The position numbers and the translations under genes are program-made. DNA of 64,000 bases, from the NCBI GenBank assembly GCA_965237775.1, contig OZ250155.1, positions 2,108,001-2,172,000 of the forward strand, in the 5' to 3' direction. Shown here piece after piece: positions 32,358-40,399 of the stretch. Position 1 is the first letter of the stretch. Each line of letters opens with the position of its first letter. The notes below the pieces were generated by a model that saw only the letters and a list, made by a program, of their open reading frames with translations, searched no databases and was not told the DNA's origin. This stretch comes from CATOSP01 sp965237775 (GTDB lineage Bacteria; Chloroflexota; Dehalococcoidia; Lucifugimonadales; UBA3495).

Positions 32358-33122
32358 TCAGCGCCCCTGCCATACCGGGGCGCGTTTCTCGGCGAAGGCC
32401 TTGACCCCTTCCTGGGCGTCCTCGGTTGCAAGCACTTCGTCACGCTTTTTCTGGGCGAAGTCGACGCGCTCCACCAGTCCCATCTCGGACCCTCTTACCG
32501 ACGCCTCTTTAATAGCCGCCAGGGCGAGAGGAGCGTTTCCTGTTATCTGACGGGCCATCGCCTGGGCCCGGGGCATTACCTCTTCCGGCGGCACCACGTA
32601 GTTGACCAACATCAGCTCATGGGCTTTCTTGGCGTCGACGAAATCGCCGGTGAAAAGGAACTCGAAGGCGATGTTGCGCGGCACTACCTGGGAGAGCAGG
32701 GCGGGGCCGCTGACCGACGAGATTCCCCGTTTGGCCTGGGGCCAACCGAACTGGGCCTCGCTGGACGCAATCCGAATGTCGCTCCCCAGCGCGATCCCGC
32801 AACCCTGGGCCAGGCAGATGCCGTTTATGGCCGAGATGATCGGCTTCCAGATGTTGGACTGGACAACGTAAAGGTCTCCTGTTGTCGGACCCTCGTTGGC
32901 CCTGGCGCCGGCCATCGCTACCAGATCATGGCCCGTGGAAAAGGCCCGTCCGCTGCCGGTTACGATGGCGCAGCGAACCTCCGGGTTGTCCTTCACGTCC
33001 TGGAAGGCATCCCAGAGCATCTGCCGCATCTCTGGGTTAATTGCGTTCAACTTTTCGGGGCGGTTCATCGTGATGTACGCGATGCCCTCCTCTATTTCGT
33101 ATATAACCTCTTTTTCCGTCAA
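32358..33122 (-). CDS. Enoyl-CoA hydratase/isomerase (crotonase family)
   Basis: A 254-residue crotonase: MNRPEKLNAINPEM, the oxyanion-hole blocks AFSTGHDLVAMAG and ICLAQGCGIALGSDIRIASS, and RGISSVSGPALLSQVV. The two Glu residues of true enoyl-CoA hydratases are not both obvious (S and G occupy the usual sites), so hydratase, isomerase or thioesterase chemistry is possible. Co-oriented with the CoA-transferases upstream. Confidence 0.85.
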   Translation of the reverse strand: MTEKEVIYEIEEGIAYITMNRPEKLNAINPEMRQMLWDAFQDVKDNPEVRCAIVTGSGRAFSTGHDLVAMAGARANEGPTTGDLYVVQSNIWKPIISAINGICLAQGCGIALGSDIRIASSEAQFGWPQAKRGISSVSGPALLSQVVPRNIAFEFLFTGDFVDAKKAHELMLVNYVVPPEEVMPRAQAMARQITGNAPLALAAIKEASVRGSEMGLVERVDFAQKKRDEVLATEDAQEGVKAFAEKRAPVWQGR

Positions 33123-33182
33123 CTCCGGTCCTCCGTTTAGTTTGTGGATGTTGGGGGGGGGGTGCTTGGAATTGATTCGGTC

Positions 33183-34484
33183 TCAGATAATGCGGGAGCC
33201 TGTAGGCTTCGTCCCGATGACGCCCCGCTCTTCCAATCCGTTGATCTCTTCGCCGGTCATGCCCAGCACCTCGCCGTAAACGTGGCGGTTGTGTTGGCCC
33301 AGGGCCGGGGCGGGCCAGCGGACCTCTCCCGGAGTGGCCGACATCTTGAACGGGATACCGGGGTACATCTTAGGCCCCACCTGCTCGTGGTCCACCTCCA
33401 CAAAGGTACCCCGATACTTGTAATGGGGGTCTTCCAGAAGGTCCGGACCACGCATGACCGGGCTCGCGGGCACCCCAACCTGCTGCAGCAGATGACTGAT
33501 CTCGTAGGGGTGTTTGTCAGCCGTCCATTCCGATATCAGCCTGTCCAATCTGTCCTGCCGTTGCAGCCGGTTCGTCCCGGTGGCGAAATCTTCCTCAGCG
33601 GCCAATTCCGGTCCGCTGATGGCTTCCGCCAGGGACCGCCACTGGGAGTCGTTGGACACCGAAATGGTTACCCAGCGGTCCTCTCCTGCGCACTGGTACG
33701 CGTTGTGCGGCGCGAAATGAGGGGAATGGTTGCCCATGCGCTCCGGTTCCTCGCCGCCCACCTGGTAGGCCAACACCTCGCCGCCAATGAGCGACACCGC
33801 CGATTCCTGCTGAGAGACATCGATGAACATGCCCCTGCCCGTGCGGCGCCGTCGTCTCAGGGCAGCGAGCACGACCCCGGCTGCGTGGGCGCCGGTGATG
33901 GGGTCGCCGTGGTTGATGCCCGACTTCATGGGCCCTTCATCCTGATAGCCGGTCATGTGGGCCATTCCCGATAGCTGCTCTTGCCCAATCCCGTAAGCCA
34001 CGTACTTTTGCCAGGGCCCGTTGTTCCCGAAAGCGGGCATGGACACATAGATGAGGTCGGGCCGGATTCTGCGAAGGGTCTCGTAATCGTAGCCGAGCCT
34101 GGCCAGGCTCCCCTGGCGAAAGTTTTCGATAAGGACGTCGCTAATGGAAACGAGCTGATCGAACACCCGCCGCCCCTCGTCGCCGGTCAACTCCAGGCTT
34201 ACACCGTACTTGTTCATGTGCAGGCAGTTGAACCAGCCGTTGCGGTTCCAGGGCTGCTCGCCGGGGTCCGAGTCGGGGTAGGCGGCGATTCCGGGAGCGG
34301 GGGACACGGGGCCACGGTGCGAATCGTACACGCTTAACGACTCGAGCTTGATAACCTCCGCGCCCATGTCGGCCATCAGCTTGGTGCAGTATGGGCCCGC
34401 CCAAATCCGGGAAAGGTCCAGGATGCGGTAGTTCTTCAGCGGTAGCCGAACGCCCGCGGCTTCCGGGGGGCTCGTCGAAGTCAA
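33183..34484 (-). CDS. Family III CoA-transferase (CaiB/BaiF)
   Basis: A 433-residue CoA-transferase: LPLKNYRILDLSRIWAGPYC, MGADVIKLESLS, VSLELTGDEGRRVF, VLIENFRQGSLARLGYDYET, then LIYVSMPAFGNNGPW, and RGMFIDVSQQESAVSLIGGE. These match the interlaced-dimer family that moves CoA between carboxylic acids via a covalent aspartyl thioester. The start is a TTG just after the stop of the next CoA-transferase; two adjacent paralogues could form a heteromer. Substrate unknown. Confidence 0.88.
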   Translation of the reverse strand: MTSTSPPEAAGVRLPLKNYRILDLSRIWAGPYCTKLMADMGAEVIKLESLSVYDSHRGPVSPAPGIAAYPDSDPGEQPWNRNGWFNCLHMNKYGVSLELTGDEGRRVFDQLVSISDVLIENFRQGSLARLGYDYETLRRIRPDLIYVSMPAFGNNGPWQKYVAYGIGQEQLSGMAHMTGYQDEGPMKSGINHGDPITGAHAAGVVLAALRRRRRTGRGMFIDVSQQESAVSLIGGEVLAYQVGGEEPERMGNHSPHFAPHNAYQCAGEDRWVTISVSNDSQWRSLAEAISGPELAAEEDFATGTNRLQRQDRLDRLISEWTADKHPYEISHLLQQVGVPASPVMRGPDLLEDPHYKYRGTFVEVDHEQVGPKMYPGIPFKMSATPGEVRWPAPALGQHNRHVYGEVLGMTGEEINGLEERGVIGTKPTGSRII

Positions 34485-34485
34485 T

Positions 34486-35856
34486 CTAGACCACCCCCTG
34501 ATAGCGGAGGACAGCCAGTTTCACATCCGTATAACCTAGCTTGTCGGACAGCACGTTTATGGTGTGTTCCCCGAGACCGGGCGACCGTCGATAAACCCAC
34601 CCCACTGGCTGGGTCGAAGGCCTCCCCTCGCCGGTGGAGCCGGGATCGGGAAACGAAGAGACCAGTCTGACCGGTGGGCCCGGGTACTTCAGCTCAACCC
34701 CGTCCGGCCCTTCAATCAGGAGAAAGTAATCGCGGGCGTTGAGTTGCTCCATTTCCAGGATGTCCTGCATCGTAGCAACGTAAGCGAACCCAAGGCCGCT
34801 GTCCTGCCCGGCCTTGAAAATCTCCACTTTGTCGTGGTCCAGCAACCATGGCAGCATCAGCGCGTCTACTTCATCGGCGTTAATCATGCGTCCGTTTCGA
34901 GACTCGAACCGAGGGTCGGCCAGTTCCTCCCGCTCCATGATCTCGGCCACGGCGGGCCAACGGGTGTCGGGTCCGGCGATTATTCCGACGAAACCGTCCT
35001 GGCAGGGGTAGATGCCCCAGGCGGCGCGGCCATAACCACGGTTGCCGACTCGCGTGAACTCCAACCCCGAATAGCTGTATTGCATCAATGCGTTTTCGAG
35101 GATGTTCGTGGCATACTCGGCTATGGACACATCGATCTGCTGGCCCTCGCCCGTGTCCTCGGCGTACATCAGTGCGCCCATGGTGGCCGCGAATGCCGTC
35201 TGGCCCGCCCCCAGTTGGGCCAGGGGCGCGCCTTCCTTTAGCGGCGGCATGTCTGGTTCACCGGTGATGTTCATCAACCCACCGGCGGCGTAGAGGTTGA
35301 TCTCCGTGGCCTTCCAGTCCCGGTATGGGCCGCTCTGTCCATAGTTGGAGATGGACGTCATCACCAAGGCCGGGTTGATTTTCTGAAGTTCGGCATAACC
35401 CAACCCCAGCTTGTCCATTGTGCCCGGAGCGAAGTTCTCCACCAGGATGTCCGCCGAAGCCGCCAGCCCGCGGACTATTTCCTTGCCTTCCTCGGACTTG
35501 AGGTCGACGGCCAGGCTTTTCTTTGAGGTATTCAGGTAGAGGAACCAGGCTCCGGGGTCGTCCTGACCCTCCTCGCCGGTCTCCTGGGTAGGGTTAAGGG
35601 ACGACACCAGCGGGCCAAAGCGCCGCATTGGGTCGCCGCCGTCGGGACGCTCAATCTTGATGACGTCGGCCCCAAGAGTTGCGAGCAGCTTGGTGCAGTA
35701 GGGTCCGGCCATGTAGTGGGTCAGGTCGAGGACCCGGACACCCTCCAATAGGCCCCCGTTGTCTTCATTGACGTCTGGGACAGTTACCAATTCAGCGGGT
35801 ATTCCTCCAGGTAAATCGCCTTTCTGGGCGCGGAAGCCATTGTGCCATCGCCCCAT
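34486..35856 (-). CDS. Family III CoA-transferase (CaiB/BaiF)
   Basis: A 456-residue paralogue of its neighbour, with EGVRVLDLTHYMAGPYCTKL, LGADVIKIERPDGGDPMRRF, LAVDLKSEEGKEIV, ILVENFAPGTMDKLGLGYAE, VMTSISNYGQSGPY and GEGQQIDVSIAEYATNILEN. The first ~30 residues may lie before the true start. Only 1-2 bp separate its stop from the downstream gene's start, so the two are translated together. It probably activates a substrate acid for the crotonase encoded further on. Confidence 0.88.
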   Translation of the reverse strand: MGRWHNGFRAQKGDLPGGIPAELVTVPDVNEDNGGLLEGVRVLDLTHYMAGPYCTKLLATLGADVIKIERPDGGDPMRRFGPLVSSLNPTQETGEEGQDDPGAWFLYLNTSKKSLAVDLKSEEGKEIVRGLAASADILVENFAPGTMDKLGLGYAELQKINPALVMTSISNYGQSGPYRDWKATEINLYAAGGLMNITGEPDMPPLKEGAPLAQLGAGQTAFAATMGALMYAEDTGEGQQIDVSIAEYATNILENALMQYSYSGLEFTRVGNRGYGRAAWGIYPCQDGFVGIIAGPDTRWPAVAEIMEREELADPRFESRNGRMINADEVDALMLPWLLDHDKVEIFKAGQDSGLGFAYVATMQDILEMEQLNARDYFLLIEGPDGVELKYPGPPVRLVSSFPDPGSTGEGRPSTQPVGWVYRRSPGLGEHTINVLSDKLGYTDVKLAVLRYQGVV

Positions 35857-36014
35857 CCCAATTGCAATTGCGCCCCGACGCCACGCGCGGCGAACGAAGC
35901 TGCCGCCAAGGGGTTTTTGTGATATTCTTCAGGCGCAAAAGCCCGGTTTTAGCGTGAGCGGTTTCTGGACCACGAGCTTGCGCGAATGGCCTCACCCGTC
36001 CCAAGGAGAGCCCA

Positions 36015-37097
36015 ATGGAGCGACCCGTTTTTCAACCCCCAGGAACTCCGGTGGAAGAGTTGGACACCCCCGCCTTGGTCGTGGACCTTGATGCACTTGA
36101 GCGAAACATACAGACCCTCCAGGCTGGGTTCCAGGACTCCAGCGTCCGCGTTGCCCCGTTCGTGACTCCCCATGGCTGTCCCCAGATTGCGCACATGCAG
36201 CTTGCCGGGATGGAAGGCCGAGGCAGGATCGCCGTAGCGACCGTGGGAGAGGCGGAAGTCTTCGCCCAGTCGGGGTTCGGTTCCATCCTCGTGGCCAACC
36301 AGGTAGTAACCCGCTCCAAGATCGGCAGGTTGACCGCGCTAGCCGCCTCAAACGATGTCAGAGTGGCGGTGGACAGCGGGCCCAACGTGTCCGCGCTTTC
36401 CGAGGCCGCTTCGGCGGCGGGAGTTACGCTGGGAATTATGGTGGAGTTGGACGCCGGGCTGGGCCGTTGCGGGGTTGCCCCAGGCCAAGCAGCGGTGGAG
36501 TTGGCCAGGTCCGTTGCCGGTTCGCCGGGCCTGGAGTTCCACGGGATCATGGCTATCCCGCCGGTGGTGGATTCCGACACACGCCTCCAACTGCAGCCGG
36601 TCTTGGATACGCGCGAATTGTTGGAGCGTGAAGGTCTGAGCTGCGAAGTCAGCGTGGCAGGCACCCACAACTACGACGTCGCGGCCTCTCTGGACGGTGT
36701 TACCGAGCTACAGGCCGGCTCCTACCCGTTGATGGACTATAGATATTGCCAGGTCCGCCCCGAGTTTTCCCCAGCAGCCAAGGTCCTGACCTCCGTCATA
36801 AGCCATCCAACCGATCAGTCGGCGGTGCTAGATGCCGGACACAAGGCCACGGGTCCCGACCGCGGCACGGCGGTATTGGAGGGTATCCCTGGCGCGGCGG
36901 CAAACCGTTTCAGCGCCGAACACGGGGTCGTTGACCTGGAGGAATCGGTGGTCGACCAGTTGCGGCCAGGAGACAGGGCCTGGTTGATACCCAACGACCT
37001 GAGCCTGTGCGTCAACCAGTACGATTTCATACGGGTGGTCCGAAATGGCAAGCTGGAAGGCTTCTGGTCCATCGCCGCCCGAGGAAGATTTGCCTAA
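36015..37097 (+). CDS. Alanine-racemase-fold protein lacking the PLP lysine
   Basis: A 360-residue member of the alanine racemase N-terminal / D-threonine-aldolase-like (DSD1) family, about 35-40% like the next gene by eye. It begins TPVEELDTPALVVDLDALER. Where the paralogue has RPHSKNHKTPALAH, containing the PLP Schiff-base lysine, this protein reads APFVTPHGCPQIAH, so that Lys is a Thr. Other barrel features are kept (GIMVELDAGLGRCGV; SAEHGVVDLEES). It is probably a pseudoenzyme, a partner subunit or an enzyme of changed chemistry. The start follows CCAAGGAG. Confidence 0.85.
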   Translation: MERPVFQPPGTPVEELDTPALVVDLDALERNIQTLQAGFQDSSVRVAPFVTPHGCPQIAHMQLAGMEGRGRIAVATVGEAEVFAQSGFGSILVANQVVTRSKIGRLTALAASNDVRVAVDSGPNVSALSEAASAAGVTLGIMVELDAGLGRCGVAPGQAAVELARSVAGSPGLEFHGIMAIPPVVDSDTRLQLQPVLDTRELLEREGLSCEVSVAGTHNYDVAASLDGVTELQAGSYPLMDYRYCQVRPEFSPAAKVLTSVISHPTDQSAVLDAGHKATGPDRGTAVLEGIPGAAANRFSAEHGVVDLEESVVDQLRPGDRAWLIPNDLSLCVNQYDFIRVVRNGKLEGFWSIAARGRFA

Positions 37098-37160
37098 CCC
37101 CGGCACATTCGGGGTAGGCGCAATAGAAAATCGCAGCCCATCATTGGAAGGAGATTTGCC

Positions 37161-38261
37161 ATGACTCAGATATACCGCCCCGCGCCCGGTACGCCCGTGG
37201 AAGAATTGGATACTCCATGCCTGGTCTTGGACATGGACTCCTTGGACCACAACATGGACGTCATGGCAAGCTATTATGAGGGTAGGAGTAGCAAGCTGCG
37301 CCCTCACAGCAAGAACCACAAGACCCCCGCATTGGCGCACCGGCAGATGAGGCGCGGAGGCACCATTGGCGGCGTCTGCGCCGCTAAGGTCTCCGAGGCG
37401 GAGGTGATGGTCCACGGTGGGATACCCAGCGTCTTTATCACCAGCGAGATCCGGGAGTCGTTGAAGATTGAGCGTCTCTGCACTCTAGCGGCGCAAGCGG
37501 AAATGCTGGTGGCCTGCGACGACGCGGACAACGCCCGGGACCTGTCCAGGGCGGCCAACGCCCAGGGAGTGGACCTGGGAGTTGTGATCGAAGTGGAGAC
37601 GGGACTCAGGCGTTGCGGTGTCCAGGACATCGCCCAGGGGATCGAGTTGGCCAGGGCGGTCCAGTCGATGCCGGGTTTGTCCTTCCGGGGCATTATGAGC
37701 CACCAGGTGATACCGGCCATGCCCGAGAGGGAGGACCGGGTCACTGAAGGGTACCGGGTGATCCAGGGAGTGATCGACCTAAAAGACGCCATAGAGGCGG
37801 CGGGCATCCCGGTGGAAATCGTGTCCACTGGCGAGACCTGGAGCTACGATGTCGCGGGGGAGATACCGGGAGTGACCGAAGTCCAGGGTGGCAGCTACCT
37901 GGTTATGGAGACTGGTTATGGCTACATGACCGACTTCCACTATGCAGGCAAGGTGCTAACTACAGTGATTAGCGCTCCTCGGCCCGGCGTAGCGGTGGGA
38001 GACGCGGGACAGAGGAGCATCGCCACGCTTCGCGGGATGCCGGAAGTGGAAGGGAGGCCGGGGGTGTCGGTGGAGTCGATGGACCCCGATCACGTGGTCT
38101 TCCGGGTCGACGACGGAGCCAGGCTGGAGGTAGGGGACCAGGTGGCCCTAATCCCTTCCCAACAGGACGCCACTGTGAGCCGGTGGGACCGTTTCATTGG
38201 TATCCGGGACGACAAGGTAGAAGCCGTCTGGGACATCCAGGCCAGGGGCTGCCATAACTGA
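37161..38261 (+). CDS. Alanine-racemase-fold PLP enzyme (D-threonine aldolase-like)
   Basis: A 366-residue protein with the intact PLP motif LRPHSKNHKTPALAHRQ (Lys near residue 59), LGVVIEVETGLRRCGVQD, GIPVEIVSTGETWSYD and the C-terminal beta domain GDQVALIPSQQDATVSRWDR. Family members are D-threonine/D-serine aldolases, dehydratases or racemases needing PLP and often a divalent metal. The usual metal-site PNH is here PSQ, so metal use is uncertain. It starts after GGAGATTTGCC, 63 bp downstream of its Lys-less paralogue. Confidence 0.85.
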   Translation: MTQIYRPAPGTPVEELDTPCLVLDMDSLDHNMDVMASYYEGRSSKLRPHSKNHKTPALAHRQMRRGGTIGGVCAAKVSEAEVMVHGGIPSVFITSEIRESLKIERLCTLAAQAEMLVACDDADNARDLSRAANAQGVDLGVVIEVETGLRRCGVQDIAQGIELARAVQSMPGLSFRGIMSHQVIPAMPEREDRVTEGYRVIQGVIDLKDAIEAAGIPVEIVSTGETWSYDVAGEIPGVTEVQGGSYLVMETGYGYMTDFHYAGKVLTTVISAPRPGVAVGDAGQRSIATLRGMPEVEGRPGVSVESMDPDHVVFRVDDGARLEVGDQVALIPSQQDATVSRWDRFIGIRDDKVEAVWDIQARGCHN

Positions 38262-38269
38262 CTAGCCTG

Positions 38270-38298
38270 GGTCCCCTTTCCCGAGGGGAGAGGGGACC
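38270..38298 (+). terminator. Hairpin terminator after the racemase-fold pair
   Basis: GGTCCCCT/AGGGGACC stem with a 13-nt loop, 9 bp after the stop codon; followed by ATCGCATTTTAA. It ends the plus-strand pair against the convergent NIPSNAP gene. Confidence 0.6.
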
Positions 38299-38315
38299 AT
38301 CGCATTTTAAAGGCT

Positions 38316-38636
38316 TTAAGCCGGTTGGGGTGCGAATTCAGGGGAGAGCATCAGGTAGGTTTTCTGCGCTTGGATTAGCCCACGTACCGCGGGGAGGTAT
38401 TTCCCAGTCCAGTCCGGGTCAGCGGCAACCTGCTTCTTCGCCTCGTCTAGGTGCGCGTAGTCCCGGTAGCCCCAGATGTGGACCACCTGGTTCAATTCGC
38501 CCACGTCGCTGTAATACCAGCCCGCAAGTTTGACCCCGTATTTGGCCCGTATCGGGATCGAAAGCTCCTCGACGGCCTTCATGTAATCAGGGATCGCGCC
38601 CGGCTTGAACGTGTACTGGCGAAAGTCGTAGATCAT
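38316..38636 (-). CDS. NIPSNAP-family protein
   Basis: A 106-residue single-domain protein: MIYDFRQYTFKPGAIPDYMK, VKLAGWYYSDVGELNQVVHI, WGYRDYAHLDEAKKQVAADP. The YxxRxYxxKPG start and the (V)xHIWxYxDxxxR pattern are those of NIPSNAP, a dimeric alpha/beta-barrel family of unknown biochemistry that often occurs with degradative genes. ATG at 38636 follows AGGAGATG. Confidence 0.85.
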   Translation of the reverse strand: MIYDFRQYTFKPGAIPDYMKAVEELSIPIRAKYGVKLAGWYYSDVGELNQVVHIWGYRDYAHLDEAKKQVAADPDWTGKYLPAVRGLIQAQKTYLMLSPEFAPQPA

Positions 38637-38705
38637 CTCCTCACTCCTTTATTTGGTTTGTTGCGGCTAGTGGTCAGTTGTCAGAGGATAGGGGTCAGTC
38701 CGGGT

Positions 38706-40340
38706 TTACAGACCCACTATTTCCCCATCGGCGTCTACATCCATGTCCATCGCCCTAGGCCGCGTGGGCAGTCCAGGTAGAGTCTCAATGCGTCCGGCTA
38801 GGGCGTAGAGAAACCCCGCTCCCACTGAAGCCCGGATGTCCGACACAGGGAAAGTGTATCCCGAAGGGCTGCCTCGGCGGGTGGGATCGTGGGATACCGA
38901 CAGGTGGGTTTTGGCCATGCAGATCGGCAGATTGTCCCACCCCTGGGCGGCGAAGAACCTTGCCTTTCGCCGGGCGTCGGGAGTCCAGCTTACGGACTCC
39001 GCGCCGTAGACCCTTTTTGACAGGGCCAGCACCTTATCTTCAATCGACGCGTCGAGGGGATAGGCGTAGTCCATTTCTGACGGGGTAGCGCTTTCGTCCG
39101 CCGCCATTTGGGCTACGGCTCTTGCCAGGTCCACGCTCCCGTCGCCGCCGTCGGCAAACCCCGCGTATTCGGCAATGGCGTAAGCGCCGGCATTCTTCGC
39201 GATATCTTCCACCGCCTTCAGCTCTTCGGGGCTGTCGCCTTCCATCCGGTTTAGCGCCACCACCACCGGCAGGCCGAAGCTACGGACGATATTTATATGA
39301 TGGACAAGATTGGCAGACCCCATCTCGACCGCCTCCCGGTTGGGCTTCGCCAGGTCACGCCGGAGCGCCCTTCCATGCCAACGTATCGCCCGGAGGGATG
39401 AGACCAGCACGGCCCCACTGACGGGCAGGCCGCTCTGCCTGGTCTTGATGTGCATGAACTTCTCGAATCCCAGGTCGGAACCGAACCCCGCTTCGGTAAT
39501 CACGTGATCGGCGTAGCCCATGCCCAGCTTGTCGGCAATGATCGAACTACAACCGTGTGCGATGTTGCCGAAGGGTCCGGCGTGTACGATCGCTGGCTGG
39601 CCTTCGAGGGTTTGGACCAGGTTCGGCATGATGGATTGGCGCATCACGGCCATCAGTGGTCCAGTCAAGCCAAGGTCCTCAACGGAAACCGGTTCGCCGC
39701 CCCGGTTGGTCCCGACTACTATGCGGGACAGCCGGGACCGGAGATCGTCGAGGTCTTCGGCCAATGCGAGGATCGCCATGATTTCCGACGCGGTGACAAA
39801 GTCGAAACGGGTCTCGCGTAAGGGGCTGTTGGCGTTGCCTCCCAGGCCGCTCGTGATCTGCCGTAGCGACCGGTCCGAAGCGTCGGTCACCCGGGACCAT
39901 TGGATGCCCTCCGGGGCCATGTCGCATGCGTTATTCCGGTATACGGCGTTTTCCACCAGGGCCGCCAGCAGGTTGTGAGTGGACCCCACGGCATGGGCGT
40001 CGCCCGTGAAGTGGATGTTGATCTCATCTTCGGGAACGATCCGGGCCTTCCCGCCGCCGGTGCCGCCCCCCTTGATCCCGAAAATCGGGCCCAAGGCTGG
40101 CTCCCGAAGGTTCACCACAGGCCGGTAACCCAGTTTGCCCAGCCCTTGGGTCAGGCCGATAGCCGTGGTGGTCTTTCCCTCTCCGGCGGGAGTGGGAGTA
40201 ATCCCGGTAACTACTATCAGTTTGGCCGGACGGGTGTCCTTGATCGCGTCCAGGCTGATCTTGGCTTTGTACCGTCCGAATGGAATCAGGTGTTCTTGGT
40301 CGAGGCCAAGTCGGTCCGCAACGACATGAATCGGGTCCAT
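38706..40340 (-). CDS. fhs: Formate-tetrahydrofolate ligase
   Basis: A 544-residue FTHFS that makes 10-formyl-THF from formate, THF and ATP. P-loop TGITPTPAGEGKTTTAIGLT (near residue 65), LREPALGPIFGIKGGGTGGG, EDEINIHFTGDAHAVGSTHN, AGFGSDLGFEKFMHIKTRQS and VVALNRMEGDSPEELK are all present. The length is usual. It lies 59 bp downstream of metH on the same strand, so folate C1 units made here may be used there. Plausible roles are formate assimilation or C1 recycling; a full Wood-Ljungdahl pathway is not shown. Confidence 0.96.
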   Translation of the reverse strand: MDPIHVVADRLGLDQEHLIPFGRYKAKISLDAIKDTRPAKLIVVTGITPTPAGEGKTTTAIGLTQGLGKLGYRPVVNLREPALGPIFGIKGGGTGGGKARIVPEDEINIHFTGDAHAVGSTHNLLAALVENAVYRNNACDMAPEGIQWSRVTDASDRSLRQITSGLGGNANSPLRETRFDFVTASEIMAILALAEDLDDLRSRLSRIVVGTNRGGEPVSVEDLGLTGPLMAVMRQSIMPNLVQTLEGQPAIVHAGPFGNIAHGCSSIIADKLGMGYADHVITEAGFGSDLGFEKFMHIKTRQSGLPVSGAVLVSSLRAIRWHGRALRRDLAKPNREAVEMGSANLVHHINIVRSFGLPVVVALNRMEGDSPEELKAVEDIAKNAGAYAIAEYAGFADGGDGSVDLARAVAQMAADESATPSEMDYAYPLDASIEDKVLALSKRVYGAESVSWTPDARRKARFFAAQGWDNLPICMAKTHLSVSHDPTRRGSPSGYTFPVSDIRASVGAGFLYALAGRIETLPGLPTRPRAMDMDVDADGEIVGL

Positions 40341-40399
40341 TACGCCCCCAAATCGTAATGCTTGTCTGGCATTCGCCGGTCTATTATCGGGCCAGGGCC

